Positions 28,712 through 41,540 of a DNA stretch of 64,000 nt are shown here, piece after piece. The stretch is taken from assembly GCF_022201045.2 (NCBI RefSeq), contig NC_068559.1, positions 26,605,501-26,669,500 of the forward strand. Direction: 5' to 3'. Source of the DNA: Citrus sinensis (lineage: Eukaryota; Streptophyta; Magnoliopsida; Sapindales; Rutaceae). The notes under the pieces were generated by a model. The model searched no databases. It was not told the origin of the DNA and saw only the letters and a program-made list of their open reading frames with translations. The position numbers and the translations under genes are program-made. Positions within the stretch are counted from its first letter, which is position 1; each line of letters opens with the position of its first letter.

Positions 28712-29035
28712 ATGCCACGTTGCAATAATTTGGTTCGCAAGTTCCCTTCCCTCAGAGTCTTCTTCCTGTGCACGCCTCCTCCGCCAAAAGTTTCGCCAAT
28801 GTGCACTTTGCTTTGGACAAATGACTCCGCGAAAACATCTCTCTATCGAATCTACGGACACGTTGCAGCTGAATCTGCCCAAAAGCTCATTCCCTTCGGT
28901 AAAGGTGTAAAGAATTTCCAGGAGATTGTTTCGGAAATCTCTGGCAACACACAGCGAGCATGGCCCTACGAATCTTTCTCCAGTGTCCACGTTACCACTA
29001 TCGGAGTTGACAGAGGGTGTACACTTCCGTCATGA
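28712..29035 (+). other. GC-richer island with an unrecognised 107-residue frame
   Basis: A plus-strand frame of 107 codons overlaps a 143-codon frame on the minus strand (28559-28990). Base composition here is visibly less AT-rich than the surrounding spacer. Neither translation resembles a family I know, and no confident splice sites or TATA box frame them. It may be a decayed gene fragment, a non-coding transcript or chance. I give no function. Confidence 0.25.
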
Positions 29036-29435
29036 ACTTCACGATTTCGTATGATTCCCACTAAAATTAAAACCAATTAAGCAATTGCTAGATCGAGTTG
29101 GTATATTTCTTTTATTTTTATTTTTATTTTTTTTATATATGTTCTCTATTCATCTTTTGAGATTTTGTCTTTGAGCAGTGTCCTTGTGATTCTCCTTCCT
29201 TACTCCTTAAGACAAGCTTGCGGGCATTGATTGAGGCATATGAGGAAGAGATATTTATTGTGGAAAGTTATTTTCGCTTTTCTTTATTCCTTATTAATAT
29301 AAATAATGAGAAATAAATCAAGTTGCTTTGTTCCCAGCTTGCTTCATTGTTTAATTATCTAATTGTCTACATTCGGCAATACATCAACATCGACCGTGGA
29401 GATGACTATTTAATTGACAAACTTATTACCCATTA

Positions 29436-29741
29436 GGGTCTGTCCAGTGGTTAGAGCCACTCTTTCACAAGTGCAAAGGAAGTGATTCGAGCCCCTGCAG
29501 ATGCATTACAGAAGTTTAATTTAAATTTTATTCTTCAAATTTTGAGTGAAGATAATATTTCTCTCAAGAGGAGAGTTGACGTCTTTTGAATATTTGAAAA
29601 AGTTAAAAATCTGAGCAATGTCATATCAGAGTTGATGTAAATTTAAATAAATGCAATCTTTCTCCTAATGTGGGAGTTGACATCCCTTAAATATTTGAAA
29701 GAGTTAAAAATCTGAGCGGTGTCATATCAAAGTTAATGTAA
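29436..29741 (+). repeat. SINE-like element with duplicated body
   Basis: The head reads GGGTCTGTCCAGTGGTTAG and contains an A-box-like stretch; about 50 bases on, GTGATTCGAGCCCC fits a B box. The body then carries two related 70-base units at 29571-29640 and 29672-29741, each starting GAGTTGAC and containing GTTAAAAATCTGAGC and GTCATATCA. The right boundary is approximate. Confidence 0.55.
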
Positions 29742-31765
29742 ACTGATCTCAGTAATTATATGATTATAAATATAATGACCAATAGTCTCCTTAAAAAAAA
29801 TGACAAACTGATTAACTTTCTTTCAAAAATTTTAATTTCGGAAAAGTCTTTTTATCTTTCGCTTTTTATTACGTATAATTATTTTGTTCAAGTTTGTCGT
29901 GTTTATCGTGATTGTTGATCTTCATCCAAATGACGCATATAGCAAGTAGCTAGCAACTAGTTAATTAATCCTGTAAAAAATATCTTGAGATCACTATTGC
30001 TTTTATTGTTATTTATAAAATATATCTTGAAATATCACATGCTTTACGTGTTTGATTTTGATTAATTGCATCTATATCATAGGTGACACCATCTACGGAG
30101 ATAATTAACGTGAAGCTTCTCATCTTATTTAATAAAAGAGAGGATCTTCTCTGCCGAGATCATGATTTTGGCTTTACTTTACTACCAAGGTTTGTTAGAT
30201 ACGATTATTTTCCTTGCAACAGCAAAAATAGAAATGTTACTTTCATCTACAGTCAAAGTGAAAATAAAGAAGAAAAAAAAAAGGGATACCAATTACTGGA
30301 TTTAATTTAATTGGCATTTGAAGACCGACCAATGAGCAGTATATTTAAGGGGATCTTTTTATAATTAATACGCTAATGTCTCTGTAGTCTGTAGCCTTTA
30401 CAAAAGTTTGAAAGGAAAAAGTTAAAAAAAAATAAAAGAAAAAAAAAACCCGAGATATATGAAATGGATGCTGTGGAGCCCAAAACATCCATATCCAAAG
30501 AGGTGCTAAATGATCTCTAAAGTAAAAGCAAACAAAGTAAAAGGAAGGGAAACATTAAAATGTCAGAATAGTAATTCTCCTCCATCTCAATACCAAAATG
30601 TGATAAAGCTAACACAATTCATAATTATACGCAATGGTGAAAGAAATCTAACAGTGCATTTGCCGTCGTTTTTAAATTAGTGTTTACAAAAACTATTCTT
30701 GATATAAATATGGTGCAATTCTAAAAGTAAACATTTTAAAAATAAATATACAGGTGGAATTAAAATTTAATCTAAATGTCTCTTCAACAAAAATTCACAT
30801 ATTGATTAGTAGTTAATATTATTTATACATTATTACTACATGACATATGACAAAAAAATTTTAAAACTCAAGAGAGCTTAAATTAAGTGAGATCTTAATT
30901 CATATAGATGAGAATTAAGGTCCGATCGAAATCATTACCAAATGCACCCTAGATGGTGATGTTTTGAGTGTTTTATGATTTTAAAAATGTGTGGAAGGCC
31001 ATGAGAAATCATTGTTAGAGACCATTTTCGCTCGTATAAACTTCAAGAATTGAGAATCCTGCTTTCTTTTATTGTTAATTGTTTCAATAAATGCTTTTTA
31101 TTTTTAAATAGTCATGCATGCACATTTATTTTCTTCATCATTTTAATTTCACCTCCTTGATCCCTCATATAACGAAGGGCACCAGTTTCACTTCTATCGA
31201 GATATATCTTCCTACTTTTCTTGTTAATATTTTACACAAAATTAGAGAATGAGTCCAATTTGATGGCTATATATATAATAATTCTATAATGTTGATATTT
31301 TTTTTTCATAAAATTAATTTATTAAAATTCTAAGCATATAAATGAAATACACCATAATGAAATCAGTCCATTTCCAAGTTCCAAATGACTATGACCACAG
31401 TACCAATCGTATCTAAACCGTCCATTTTCATGATAAGGCTAGATGAGTGATGGATTGTGGAACAATTGATGTTCATTCATTTTAATTGATACCAAGCTGA
31501 ACTTGAATAAAAGTTATATTTAAAAAAAAAAATGAAAAGGACAACAAGGAGTTGCATTTGAGTTTCATTTAGCTTGCATTTTGGTCATCATTTTGAAAAT
31601 CTATTTAAGGAGGCCAAGTCCGCCTTTATTACCTCAGGAACAAAAGGTTAGTAAGGTGGCATCCCAAGTGTTTCTGGTTTTACTTCACCTAAAATCCTCG
31701 ACACCAATCTTCTAAGCTTTCCCAAAACATCATCAACAAATTAAAGCCTTACAAAATCAACTGCA

Positions 31766-33292
31766 ATGGCCCCTGGAGTGGCTGAAGATGCCTTTTCAGG
31801 AAATGGAAAGATTTCTAGCACAGGCTATTCTAAAAGAGCCTTTGTAACATTTTTAGCCGGTAGTGGTGACTATGTTAAAGGGGTGGTTGGTTTGGCCAAG
31901 GGTTTGAGAAACTCCAAGAGTGCATACCCCCTAGTGGTTGCAATTTTGCCTGATGTGCCTGAAGAACACCGTGAGGTCTTAAGGTCTCAGGGTTGCATCG
32001 TTCGTGAAATCGAACCTATTTATCCTCCAGAGAACCAGATTCAATTTGCCATGGCCTACTATGTGATCAACTACTCTAAGCTCCGTATATGGAATGTATG
32101 TAAAACTCAATATGTTATCATCTGTGTTGCTGCATGAAAACATTCAACGATTCACATGCACATGCACGTACCCCACTTATATGCGGCGCACACGTGCACA
32201 CACATATATATGCAGACAATTCTCATCACACAATATTAACATACTTTTGTTGTTTTTTTACAGTTTGAGGAGTACAGCAAGATGATTTACCTGGATGCTG
32301 ATATTCAGGTGTTTGAGAATATAGACCATTTGTTTGACTTGCCGGACGGGTTCTTCTATGCTGTAATGGACTGCTTTTGTGAGAAGACATGGAGCCATTC
32401 GCCGCAATACTCAATTGGGTATTGCCAGCAGCGCCCGAATAAAGTGACATGGCCAGCTGAGATGGGATCGCCTCCTCCATTGTACTTCAATGCTGGGATG
32501 TTTGTGTTTGAGCCTAGCCGTTTAACTTACGAGAATCTTCTCCAGACTCTCAAGATCACCCCACCAACACCATTTGCTGAGCAAGTGAGTTTAATTTTCT
32601 TTTCTTGCGATGATCATAGTGAGACAATAATCTTTAATTTTGATATTATGTCGGTTTAAAGTCAAGATATCATCACTACAAACACCATAAATCTAGGAAG
32701 AAAAGGAACAAGTTACAAGCTCCAACAAAAGAAAAGAAAAGTGCTACAAATAATTTATCAACAAATATTACTATTTCTAATTTTTATTTGTTTTCTAATG
32801 CAACATGATAGGATTTCCTGAATATGTTCTTCCAAAAGACGTACAAACCCATCCCTTTGGCATACAACCTTGTTGTAGCCATGTTATGGCGCCACCCAGA
32901 GAACGTGGAGCTTGAGAAAGTTAAAGCGGTTCACTACTGTGCCGCTGTAAGTACTCTTTGGTCTTTGAAGTTCATCAATTTTATATTAGTTGAGTTTTTT
33001 TTTTTTTTTTTTTTTTCAAAAAAAAATTCTCTCTTTTAATTAACATTTCTATTTTTTTGGTCGATAGGGGTCAAAGCCATGGAGGTACACGGGCAAGGAA
33101 GTTAACATGGACAGAGAGGACGTCAAGATGTTGGTGACAAAATGGTGGGATATATACAATGATGAATCCCTTGATTTCGATGCTGATCAAAACCCTAGTG
33201 CTCCAGAAGAGGAAACATTTTCAAAGTCAAAGATCATTGCTCCCATGCCCGAGCCTGCCATTTCATACATTCCAGCTCCATCCGCTGCTTGA
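31766..33292 (+). CDS. GOLS: Galactinol synthase
   Basis: Four exons: 31766-32095, 32264-32584, 32812-32946, 33068-33292; 336 residues, normal for the family. It transfers galactose from UDP-galactose to myo-inositol, the committed step of raffinose-family oligosaccharides, in the cytosol. It is a GT8 glycosyltransferase: SKRAFVTFLAGSGDYVKGVV at the N terminus, the metal-binding DxD motif D121-A-D123 at the start of exon 2, YFNAGMFVFEPS, and the HYCAAGSKPWRYTGKE motif split by the last intron. It ends in the pentapeptide APSAA that marks galactinol synthases. Members are often induced by cold, heat or drought; this promoter was not analysed for such elements. The paralogue number is not assigned. 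Confidence 0.95.
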
Positions 33293-34057
33293 AAAGTCCT
33301 TAAAGAGTTTTTGAAGTTGGTGTGCATTCCTAGCTATAATTTTATTTTTCTTTTTTCTTTTTTCTTTTTTTATGGTTATAAATACTTTTCTAGGCTGCTT
33401 TTGGCCTTATTTTCCTGGTTGCGAGAGTTACAGATTATGCATAGGGCATTAGGGCTCTTGTTAAACTGTGATAGTATTCACATAAATGTTAAAGCATGTT
33501 TGAGAGTATATATATTATTCGAAAAGGTAAGCTAATTTGTCGCCGTGAGCTTCACAAAATACTTATTATAGTGTCTGCATTCATATGCATGAAACTATAC
33601 TAAAATAACTGTATTAATCGCGAGATTTTAATTTTTAAAGGACTCTAGCTCCAAATCTTATGTGGCTTACGACCTTCGGCGTACTTGGCAGCTTATTAAT
33701 GACTCTGGACCATTCTGTCGAGTCCCAAAATCGACCTCTATTGGATTCTAGTTCTGTGACAGATTCGGATTCCACATGGACCTACCCACCCATGGAACGT
33801 TCTGGATTATGTAAAGCCCCAAAAGGAAAACGTCATTTAACGTCAAAACATTAAGCCACACCTTCCAGTCCATGGTAAAGTTCAGTACATTTCCTCCTGC
33901 TCAATCGAATCAAAGTCAAACGGGTATTTCTAGAATATTAAACGCCTTCGAGGATTTTAAATTTTGCAAAACCTAAGTGCCCAACCTTGAACCAAGACAT
34001 TTTAATGTTAAAAGATGGTAAAAGTTTCAGAAAAATTTACAGAACGCCAAAATCAAT
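33293..34057. other. Spacer between convergent galactinol synthase and MTOPVIB
   Basis: The two genes converge here. The stretch holds the galactinol synthase 3' UTR with a T-rich tract near 33340-33372 and the 3' UTR side of MTOPVIB. Short frames such as 33660-33854 do not resemble proteins I know. Confidence 0.5.
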
Positions 34058-37000
34058 TTAAAAATCCAAGGAACTAAACACATGTTCACCTGCATCATAT
34101 TCCTCTTCCTGGATGTTTGGTTCCTGGAGGCGTTCATCTTCGAAAAGAAATGATGACGCAGCCTCTTTGCTTCTCAGGGGTTTTCCATCATTCATCTGTA
34201 TGACTGAAATTATCTTTTGCTGGATACTATCTTCGACGATTTCATTTCTAATATTTTGAGACTGCAATCCAAGAATAGAGAAGCATTCTTCTTGGAATTC
34301 TGAGTCATTAGATGACAAGATGAGGCCGGCAATTGTTCTTGCAAGGTCAGGGGCATAACTGCATATCTGAAATAGAGACATAAATGCAATAGATCAGTCA
34401 GAAGATGCCTGATCCTGATCAATCAATCATCATATGAATTTCTTCCCATATACCAAGAAGCCCTATATAGTAATTTCGAACTAATAGATACAGCATCTCT
34501 GTGCATGGTCAAATGCGTTTGTTCACCCAACAGGAGGCGATACTATTGACACTCTTCTAATAGATATGGACTCATCATTTTTAATTCTATGAATGTATTT
34601 CATCCAAAAAAGGATGTAACTTTTTACAGACTTCAAATTGTGCCAAATTATACCATTGATCATCCCACTATACGATGCGGGGTAAAAGGTAAGAATAACT
34701 AGCAACAGAGACACGGTATGATCCCAATTACCAAAGAGGTTATGAACTAACACTTGTACTCTATTAGAACCATTGTGCGGAGGCCACAGTATTACTGAAG
34801 CTTTAACATCTTTCTGAATTTTTATTTTGCCTTAAGGATCAACAGTTGAAAGAGATACCTTGAGGGCATGTGCACTTAGAAATGCTCCTGCATGTTTCTC
34901 CTTCAAATCATCCAAAGCAAGTTTAGCTGCCTTCTTTATGAGATTCCGGTTTGATCGAGTCTTTTGCCCAGGTGGTGTAAATTGATATTGCTTATGGTAG
35001 CAGTGGAGGACCATATCAAAATGAATATTTGGAGGTAAGTTTTCCCATTCTAGTGCTGTGTAGCCTCCTTGAACTGCAATGCTCTTCAACACCAACCCAT
35101 AACTCTTCCAGTCAATATTAGTCAATGCAGTAAGAGATGATTGGGTGATTGGACAAGGCGAGAAATCTTTAAAATACAAAACCTGGAAAGGAATATGGTC
35201 AGGTCATCCGATAAATTACAGATAAAATAAGATTGCACAAAACCAGCGACTACCCAAATTTTTAACTTTTTGAATAAGATGGATTGCCAATGAACCCAGT
35301 TCCAAACAAAAAGTAATTTACTTAGAACGCATAGATAAAACCACATATTTCATGGGTCTGATAACTCATTTTTTCTGCAATCTCATTGTTAACTGAGACC
35401 AAGTATCAACATTAACTAACATCATTTAGAGTGTGTTTGATATACTGTATTATATTATATTGTATTGCACTATTTAATATAGGTGTGTTGTATTAATATT
35501 ATACTATAATAATATTGTACAGTGTTTGGCGTTATACTATATTGTATTAATTTTACATTATACTAAATTAATATTGTTTAAATTTATTATTAATTATATA
35601 CAACTAATTATTAAATAATTATTTCTATATTAATTATAGTATATAAATAAAAAATTATAAAATAATATAATAAAATATAGCATCATGAAATAACATAATA
35701 TTATAATTTAATTATTAATATACAAATATAATATTATAAAATAATACAATATAATATAATATTATTAAATAATATAATATTATCGTATAATTTATTTTTA
35801 TATTTCATTTATTATATCATTATTTAATAATAAAATAATTATTTAAATAAAATATTTGCCTTAATTGAGGCAAACGCTTTAACCTCGGGTTTGCGTAATG
35901 TGTCATTTAGGTGCATTGTAATGAATAATAATGCATCAAAATGAGTTCACCAAACATGTTCTTTGTATTAAGTTAATGTGAACAATATTTTAATACCCAT
36001 AATACAATGTTCCAAACACACCCTTACAGTCATTTATCTCTCCCTCAGAAAATTCTAATATGCGACTTTCAGCATGTAGCTTTACAAACTAGTGGACACC
36101 GATGTTGTTTGTAACCCACATATATATCAACATACCAACTCATTTACTAAAATATGCATGAGACATATTCTTTAACATGATAATTGTGAAGAAGAAAGAA
36201 GAAAAATTATGTAAACCTCAGTTTCAGCACTGGATGATCTGAAGCAAGGACTCGTCTCTGATATTTCACTGACTATTATTACTACTTCCATCTGTAGTCC
36301 AGCACTCCTATGACTTTCCGCGCAGCATGCTCGTCCGCTTCCAACCTTCAGATGTTCCCTAACAGAGACAGAAAAAAGGAATTTGAACTTCCCAAAGAGT
36401 TTAAGGCAATGATATGTGATTAGAAAACCCCTGAAAGTTATTGATATATGATTAGGCATACAATAAGTGTCAAAAATGATTATGTGCAATTGCAGAATTA
36501 ACAGCTAACTTAAAAATGATTCTTAAACCCATTAAATTTAACAAACAGGGGAAACAATAGTAGACATGGTAGTTTCCAATGATTCACCTCATGATTGCTT
36601 CATGAGAAAAATTCTATTCGAAATTCAGGGGAAATAAACAATTGCTATTCATCTCTGATTGCAAACATCATAATAGAATAAATATCAAGAAGAATGGCTT
36701 TTCAGCAGTCAAATTAAGTTCTTTATCACGTGTTTTAATATTTTTGCCTAATTACTGAACTTGTATTTAAACAAACTGGTTTCTAAATAACATATGTTCA
36801 CTAAAGGAAACAAAAAGGGAAAACACTTTTAACTCGAGACATGCACATACATAGCTGATCAAGTACTTGAGTAGGATAGAAAATTGATACTAGCACATAA
36901 ATATTGAATGAGAACACATATTTTCTGTAGATGAGATCTTCCATTATGCAAACTCCCCAGACCATCTTATTAACTTCTGAATTGATGTAGTTGCTTCTAG

Positions 37001-39244
37001 AATAGCAGGAAGATAGCGAGAGTTGGGGATAATCATACCAATTTGGGAAGCAAGAGTCACATTTTCTATGTAAACTATTTCCATGCTTCATAACATAGTC
37101 TTCAAGGCCTGACTTCAATCTTTCAACATTTGAGGCTGAAAAAGGTACAGGATTGCACTCATTTGCTAGAAAAACTTTTCTATATTGAGATCCAGGAACA
37201 CCCCCCTCTTCGGCTACCAGTTCAATTGCAACATTCTGAATTAAAAAAAAAAATGTAAATTGCAGCTGTTCAAGTTCGCGGTGCAATATCATGTCATATT
37301 TACCTGCCTAACATTATTATAACTTCAACTTTTGAAGTGCAACATTAGATTTTTTTTCTTTTTTTTTTTATAACCTACAGATTTCAAAACAAAAGCCATC
37401 AACATCATCAGAGTCGAAAGTTGAACTTACAGGGATCTTTAAGACAAGTATCTGCAAAAACAATAAAGAAACAAATTTAGGGAAAACAGATGAGAGAACA
37501 AATGAATCATCATTTGAGAAATTTGAATCGTCAATAAATTATTTCAATCAAGATTTTGAGAGCTCTCATTCTGAAATAATCTTATATCAAATGAACCTTG
37601 GTATACACTGGAAAATTGGTATTGCAAGGGATTTATGTTTACAGATAAATATTGCATACTGAATGTATAATGCAACAAAGAGGGTTGATCAGTGCTTTGC
37701 AGAGTTGAACAATCCTCTGCAGTGGATGAATTTGGTGTTTCACCAATGCATACTCCCTTTAGTAGCACTCATTAGGTGTTCTAGTTATGAAGTTCAAAGG
37801 TCATGAGATTAGTGATTTGGCAAATTTACAATGCAGCAATTTTTTTGGATTCATTGTTAGGACAATATTTGTTTGCATTGAATGACACAAGCCAATAAAT
37901 TTTATAGAGTAGAGCTGACCAACCTTCTGAAAGAAGCGAATGACCTCTGCCAGAAAAACATCAATGCTTTCAGAAATGGACAGATATATTTCAGTCCCAC
38001 TGCAGAAAGATTAAAGAAGCAATTTGAGATGGATGATCTAAGCAGCACCATGGAAAGTTTAAGTGAAAGGCATGCCTGAATTTCGCTCCATTCTTGGGGT
38101 TTGAGGGCAGCCTAGTCAGCCTTCTAACAGAATTACTTTCTCTTAGGTTTAAATGGTAATGATATATCTCATCATCACCAATGTCTGCAATCTCCCGAAA
38201 AGATGTTAGTAATGCTGAAAGAAAATGCTAATGAAGAATGTAAAAGAATGTCAGAAATCAAATTAATTTTTCTGTAGTAGCTGAACACCTACAATAAACA
38301 AACAACATTGACCATGGCAAAACTTCGTAAATGTTGAGCTGATTAGTGCAACATCTGCATGCTTGTGTGCTCGCACATCATAAGCAAGCTCAATAGGGGC
38401 ACAATGAAGAATACCTAAAATATCTATAAAACCAAAGCAAAGTTACCACAAAATAATGAAACTTACTAGTTGTTTGGACATTAAGCACTCCATCTGCAAT
38501 ATAAATTAGACATCAAACAGTAGATTCAAATGATTTTGCACTACAATTTTTTAAAAAATAGAGTATTTTCTATCACTTAATAAGCTGTGATCGTAAGCTT
38601 ACCCCATTTTTCGGCATCAAAAACCTCCCTAGAGAATTTTAGGCCCTGAAACTCCTCCAAACTGGTACCAATACCTGTGTCTGAAACTGCTCCAAGGAAA
38701 ATGAGAGAGGGAGATTTGCATTTTAGTTCTATAACTATTATTTCATCTTATTGCATAAGAAGAAGATTATACATTAAAAGACGTAATCATTCTGGTTTAA
38801 ATAACCAAATTACAGTCAAGAGATAAATAAATAAATAAAAAGCACAAAACTACACCGTTTCAGTTTCTTAAAATCCAATGAAGACGTCTGTCAAACATTG
38901 AAGTAAAATAAGAGATGTAATTAATAATGTTGAGAGGAAGAGATTAATTACTTGAAACTCGAACGGTTGAAGGATCAGAATCCGAAGAACGTTTAAGAAC
39001 AACTGATAATCGGCACAGATCTTCAGATACACGGCATCTTTGAAATGCAGCTGAAATTAACTGCAAATTTAAATTTTAAAAAATAATGTTAATACTTGAA
39101 TCGCAATTATCAGATGTGAAATTCACTGAAAACAACCAATTGGAACCAGCAATGGTTAATTTGTTATGAGAGACTAGATGCTATCTTGAAGATTACTCAA
39201 CTACTCACATGTAAACAGAGCCTTTGAACAGAAGAAACTTCCAT
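34058..39244 (-). CDS. MTOPVIB: Meiotic DNA topoisomerase VI subunit B-like protein
   Basis: Twelve exons read on the minus strand: 39244-39209, 39060-38952, 38689-38603, 38493-38467, 38414-38313, 38214-38137, 37946-37924, 37451-37431, 37235-37039, 36358-36217, 35182-34859, 34366-34058; 484 residues, near the known plant length. It forms the meiotic double-strand-break complex with SPO11-1 and SPO11-2. S51-DTGIG56 matches the DxGxG nucleotide-site motif of the GHKL fold. Recognisable blocks are [34 protein letters not shown] and [26 protein letters not shown]. Three exons are tiny (27, 23 and 21 bases). The 23-base exon was chosen because it alone keeps phase between its neighbours. The exact C-terminal exon could differ if a further splice removes the last codons. 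Confidence 0.82.
35429..36023. mobile_element. Tourist-like MITE in an MTOPVIB intron
   Basis: 595 bases of extremely AT-rich DNA between the exons at 35182 and 36217. The ends are inverted repeats (GAGTGTGTTTGATA and, on the complement of the right end, GGGTGTGTTTGGAACA), directly flanked by TTA on both sides (35426-35428 and 36024-36026). That pattern fits PIF/Harbinger-type MITEs. No coding capacity. Confidence 0.7.
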
Positions 39245-41530
39245 TTTTTTCTGAAGATTTGGTGGAATAGAACGAAAATACAAAATTCACTCTCCCGCGC
39301 ACCTGCGGAAGATATTAATACTCCCCCATATTTTTGAAATTGTTTTTTTCTTTTGTAGCCTTCTCTTTTATTTTCTTGCAAAGTTAACGCTTTCTAGTTT
39401 TTGGCCGTCGGCCTTTCAAATTTTATGTGTGTTATAAATATTCATTTTATTCTAAGCTATATATATAACAATAGAGGAAGTTTTAAGGGGTGTCAATAGT
39501 CCAACTCATGATATACTTTTCTCAATTTATCTTAGAGTACAGCTAATTAACATCCCTCTAAAGTCTTTATGAAACTTTTTTTTTAATGAAATTACATAAA
39601 TAGCTCGAGACAATATTAATTCTTTTTTAATAGAAATTCAATTAACCACTTATATAATTGATTTTGTTTGAAAAAATATTTATAACCAGATAATTTGATA
39701 ATCTATAATTATCTTTCAAATTCTATTCATAAAAAATATATTTAAAAAAAATAAAAGTTAACTTTTTAAAAAAGATTTTCAATTGAAAATTTGGTTAAGG
39801 TTTAATTATTTGGATTTTTTAGTTTTTATTTCATTTTTTTACTATATATACAGTTACTAGAGTTCATATAAAAGAAATTATTTGAGAGAAAATATGTTGG
39901 CATTTTATTAAAAGGGAATCAAGTCTACAAATTGAAGTGGGAGAATTTTAGGAAATAAAATAAAAAAAGGAGTTTCGTAAGACTTTTTATGGAGTGTTAG
40001 GAGCTTCACTCTTTCTTGTAATTCTAATAAAAAGATAGTGTGATCTAACTAAAATATCCTTAAATTTAGAAAACAAAAATTTGTGATTGCTGTAAGTTTT
40101 AAAAACAAAGTATATATGTTTGATAAATTTTATCATCATAGTGTTGTTGCATTATATATTGATCAAAATATACACAAGTTTGCTACACTAAATTCTTTTT
40201 TGATTGAAAGGAGGTTTTCACCTACAATAGCTTAAGTAGGTAGGTTAGTCTTGTGAAATTCCTTTAATTCTTCATGAGACTTTAATGTGTGAAGGTTTTT
40301 ATTCTCCTTTCGATTACAGATCTTTGTAGTGCTTATAGTTATATTTTGTGGTTAAGCATTGTCCTAACATAGGCTTGAGTCTTAATCATTATCCTAATTT
40401 ATAGTATTAAGCTGAATGTTGTCTTATATTTGTGCCTATCAATAATGTATTGTTAGTCATTCTTGACCCTTTTAATGCATGTTATGACTTTAAAAAAATG
40501 CCTTATATTTATTTAGAGCAAAACTAATAAATTATCTATACAATTAAAAAAAATCACATAGATTTATACAAAAAAAAAAAGTTAATAAAAATGATATGAT
40601 AAAATATGATGTAGGTCATAACATAATATATAAATTTTAAATAAAATAACAAGTAACATGTAGTTATGGTAATATCATAAATAGAATTATTAATATTACA
40701 TATTATATGTCACAATATCTTAATACCAAATGGACCCTAATATTTTAATAATTATTTACTAAAGTACTATAATATGTTGAGGTCTATTTGATTAGGACAT
40801 CCACATAAGTTAAAAAAATCAATGGAGGAGCAAATTGACAACATCGAAGTATTTTTAATAATATCATTAAACTTATATGATTTAGATACTTTAAATACAT
40901 AAATTATATGTGTCACTACTCCGTAATGATCGCCATATCCATGACATTAGTTAATTTCATTATTAATTATTAACATATTAATTTTAAAGTCTAACAGAAA
41001 GGTGACACATAAAATATCACGTCAATAATAATATAAATTATGTATTTCAAATGCGTCAATATAGTAAAATTATGTATCGCAAATATGTCAATATTGTATT
41101 ACTCTATAGACTATAATATATATTCTAAAATTGTTGTCTTTTTTTTTTATCTTTGTTAAACAACAACGGGTTTACTATTCCATGCTGACGTGGCAAATGC
41201 TGAGTGATGTAGAGAACGAAAATGAATCGTTTTGACGATTACAATTTTTTTTTTGCAATAATCAGGAGAAGCAACGCGCGCGACGGCGCGAGTGGCGCGA
41301 TCATCGAGTTTTCTCTTTGCCTAAATTATTCCCGTCATCTCAGATAAGGATCAGCCTAATTCGCTGGTGTTGTCTGTAGTGAATAGTGATGGGTTAGGTG
41401 AAAGAGCTGTCGCGCGCCTTTTGCTTTTATTTATTGATTTATTTAATTAATTTGTTCAGGCTTCAGCTAATCGGCTCTTCCAAAATCAATCAAGTTGACC
41501 TTGTTCAATTCACAAAACTCCAATGCTAAA
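39245..41530. other. Spacer between divergent MTOPVIB and pantothenate kinase
   Basis: About 2.3 kb separate the two start codons. Most is AT-rich and featureless. Near 41275-41300 there is a CG-rich patch (CGCGCGACGGCGCG) about 250 bases before the pantothenate kinase start, probably part of its core promoter or leader. I recognise no gene here. Confidence 0.5.
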
Positions 41531-41540
41531 ATGGATGTAA
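41523..41540 (+). promoter_or_regulatory. Six-codon upstream frame overlapping the pantothenate kinase start
   Basis: ATGCTAAAATGGATGTAA encodes M-L-K-W-M-stop. Its fifth codon shares bases with the main start region (ATG at 41531) in another frame, so ribosomes that initiate here end 10 bases past the first base of the main start codon. It could lower translation or allow re-initiation. Whether the transcript includes it depends on the start site, but it lies only eight bases upstream of the main ATG. Confidence 0.6.

Larger units (their letters stand above)
26527..31765. other. Long spacer between ARF1 and galactinol synthase
   Basis: No gene is recognised. It contains the ARF1 3' UTR, an (AT)n tract (28056-28086), a GC-richer island with an unbroken frame (about 28540-29035), a SINE-like element with an internally duplicated body (29436-29741) and long AT-rich stretches. 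The final part is the galactinol synthase promoter, with a TATA-like CTATTTAAGG at 31601-31610, about 156 bases before the start codon. Confidence 0.5.

Noticed and set aside
28559-28990. Minus-strand 143-codon frame as a gene
   Set aside because: No family resemblance, no splice or promoter context, and it overlaps another frame. It is kept only as part of the unexplained island.
37544-37768. Minus-strand 74-codon frame inside MTOPVIB
   Set aside because: It lies in the intron between the 23-base and 21-base exons. Including it does not keep the phase between the flanking conserved blocks.
37882-38079. Plus-strand frame of 65 codons with protein-like composition
   Set aside because: It is antisense to an MTOPVIB intron and the 23-base exon and has no promoter or homologue that I know.
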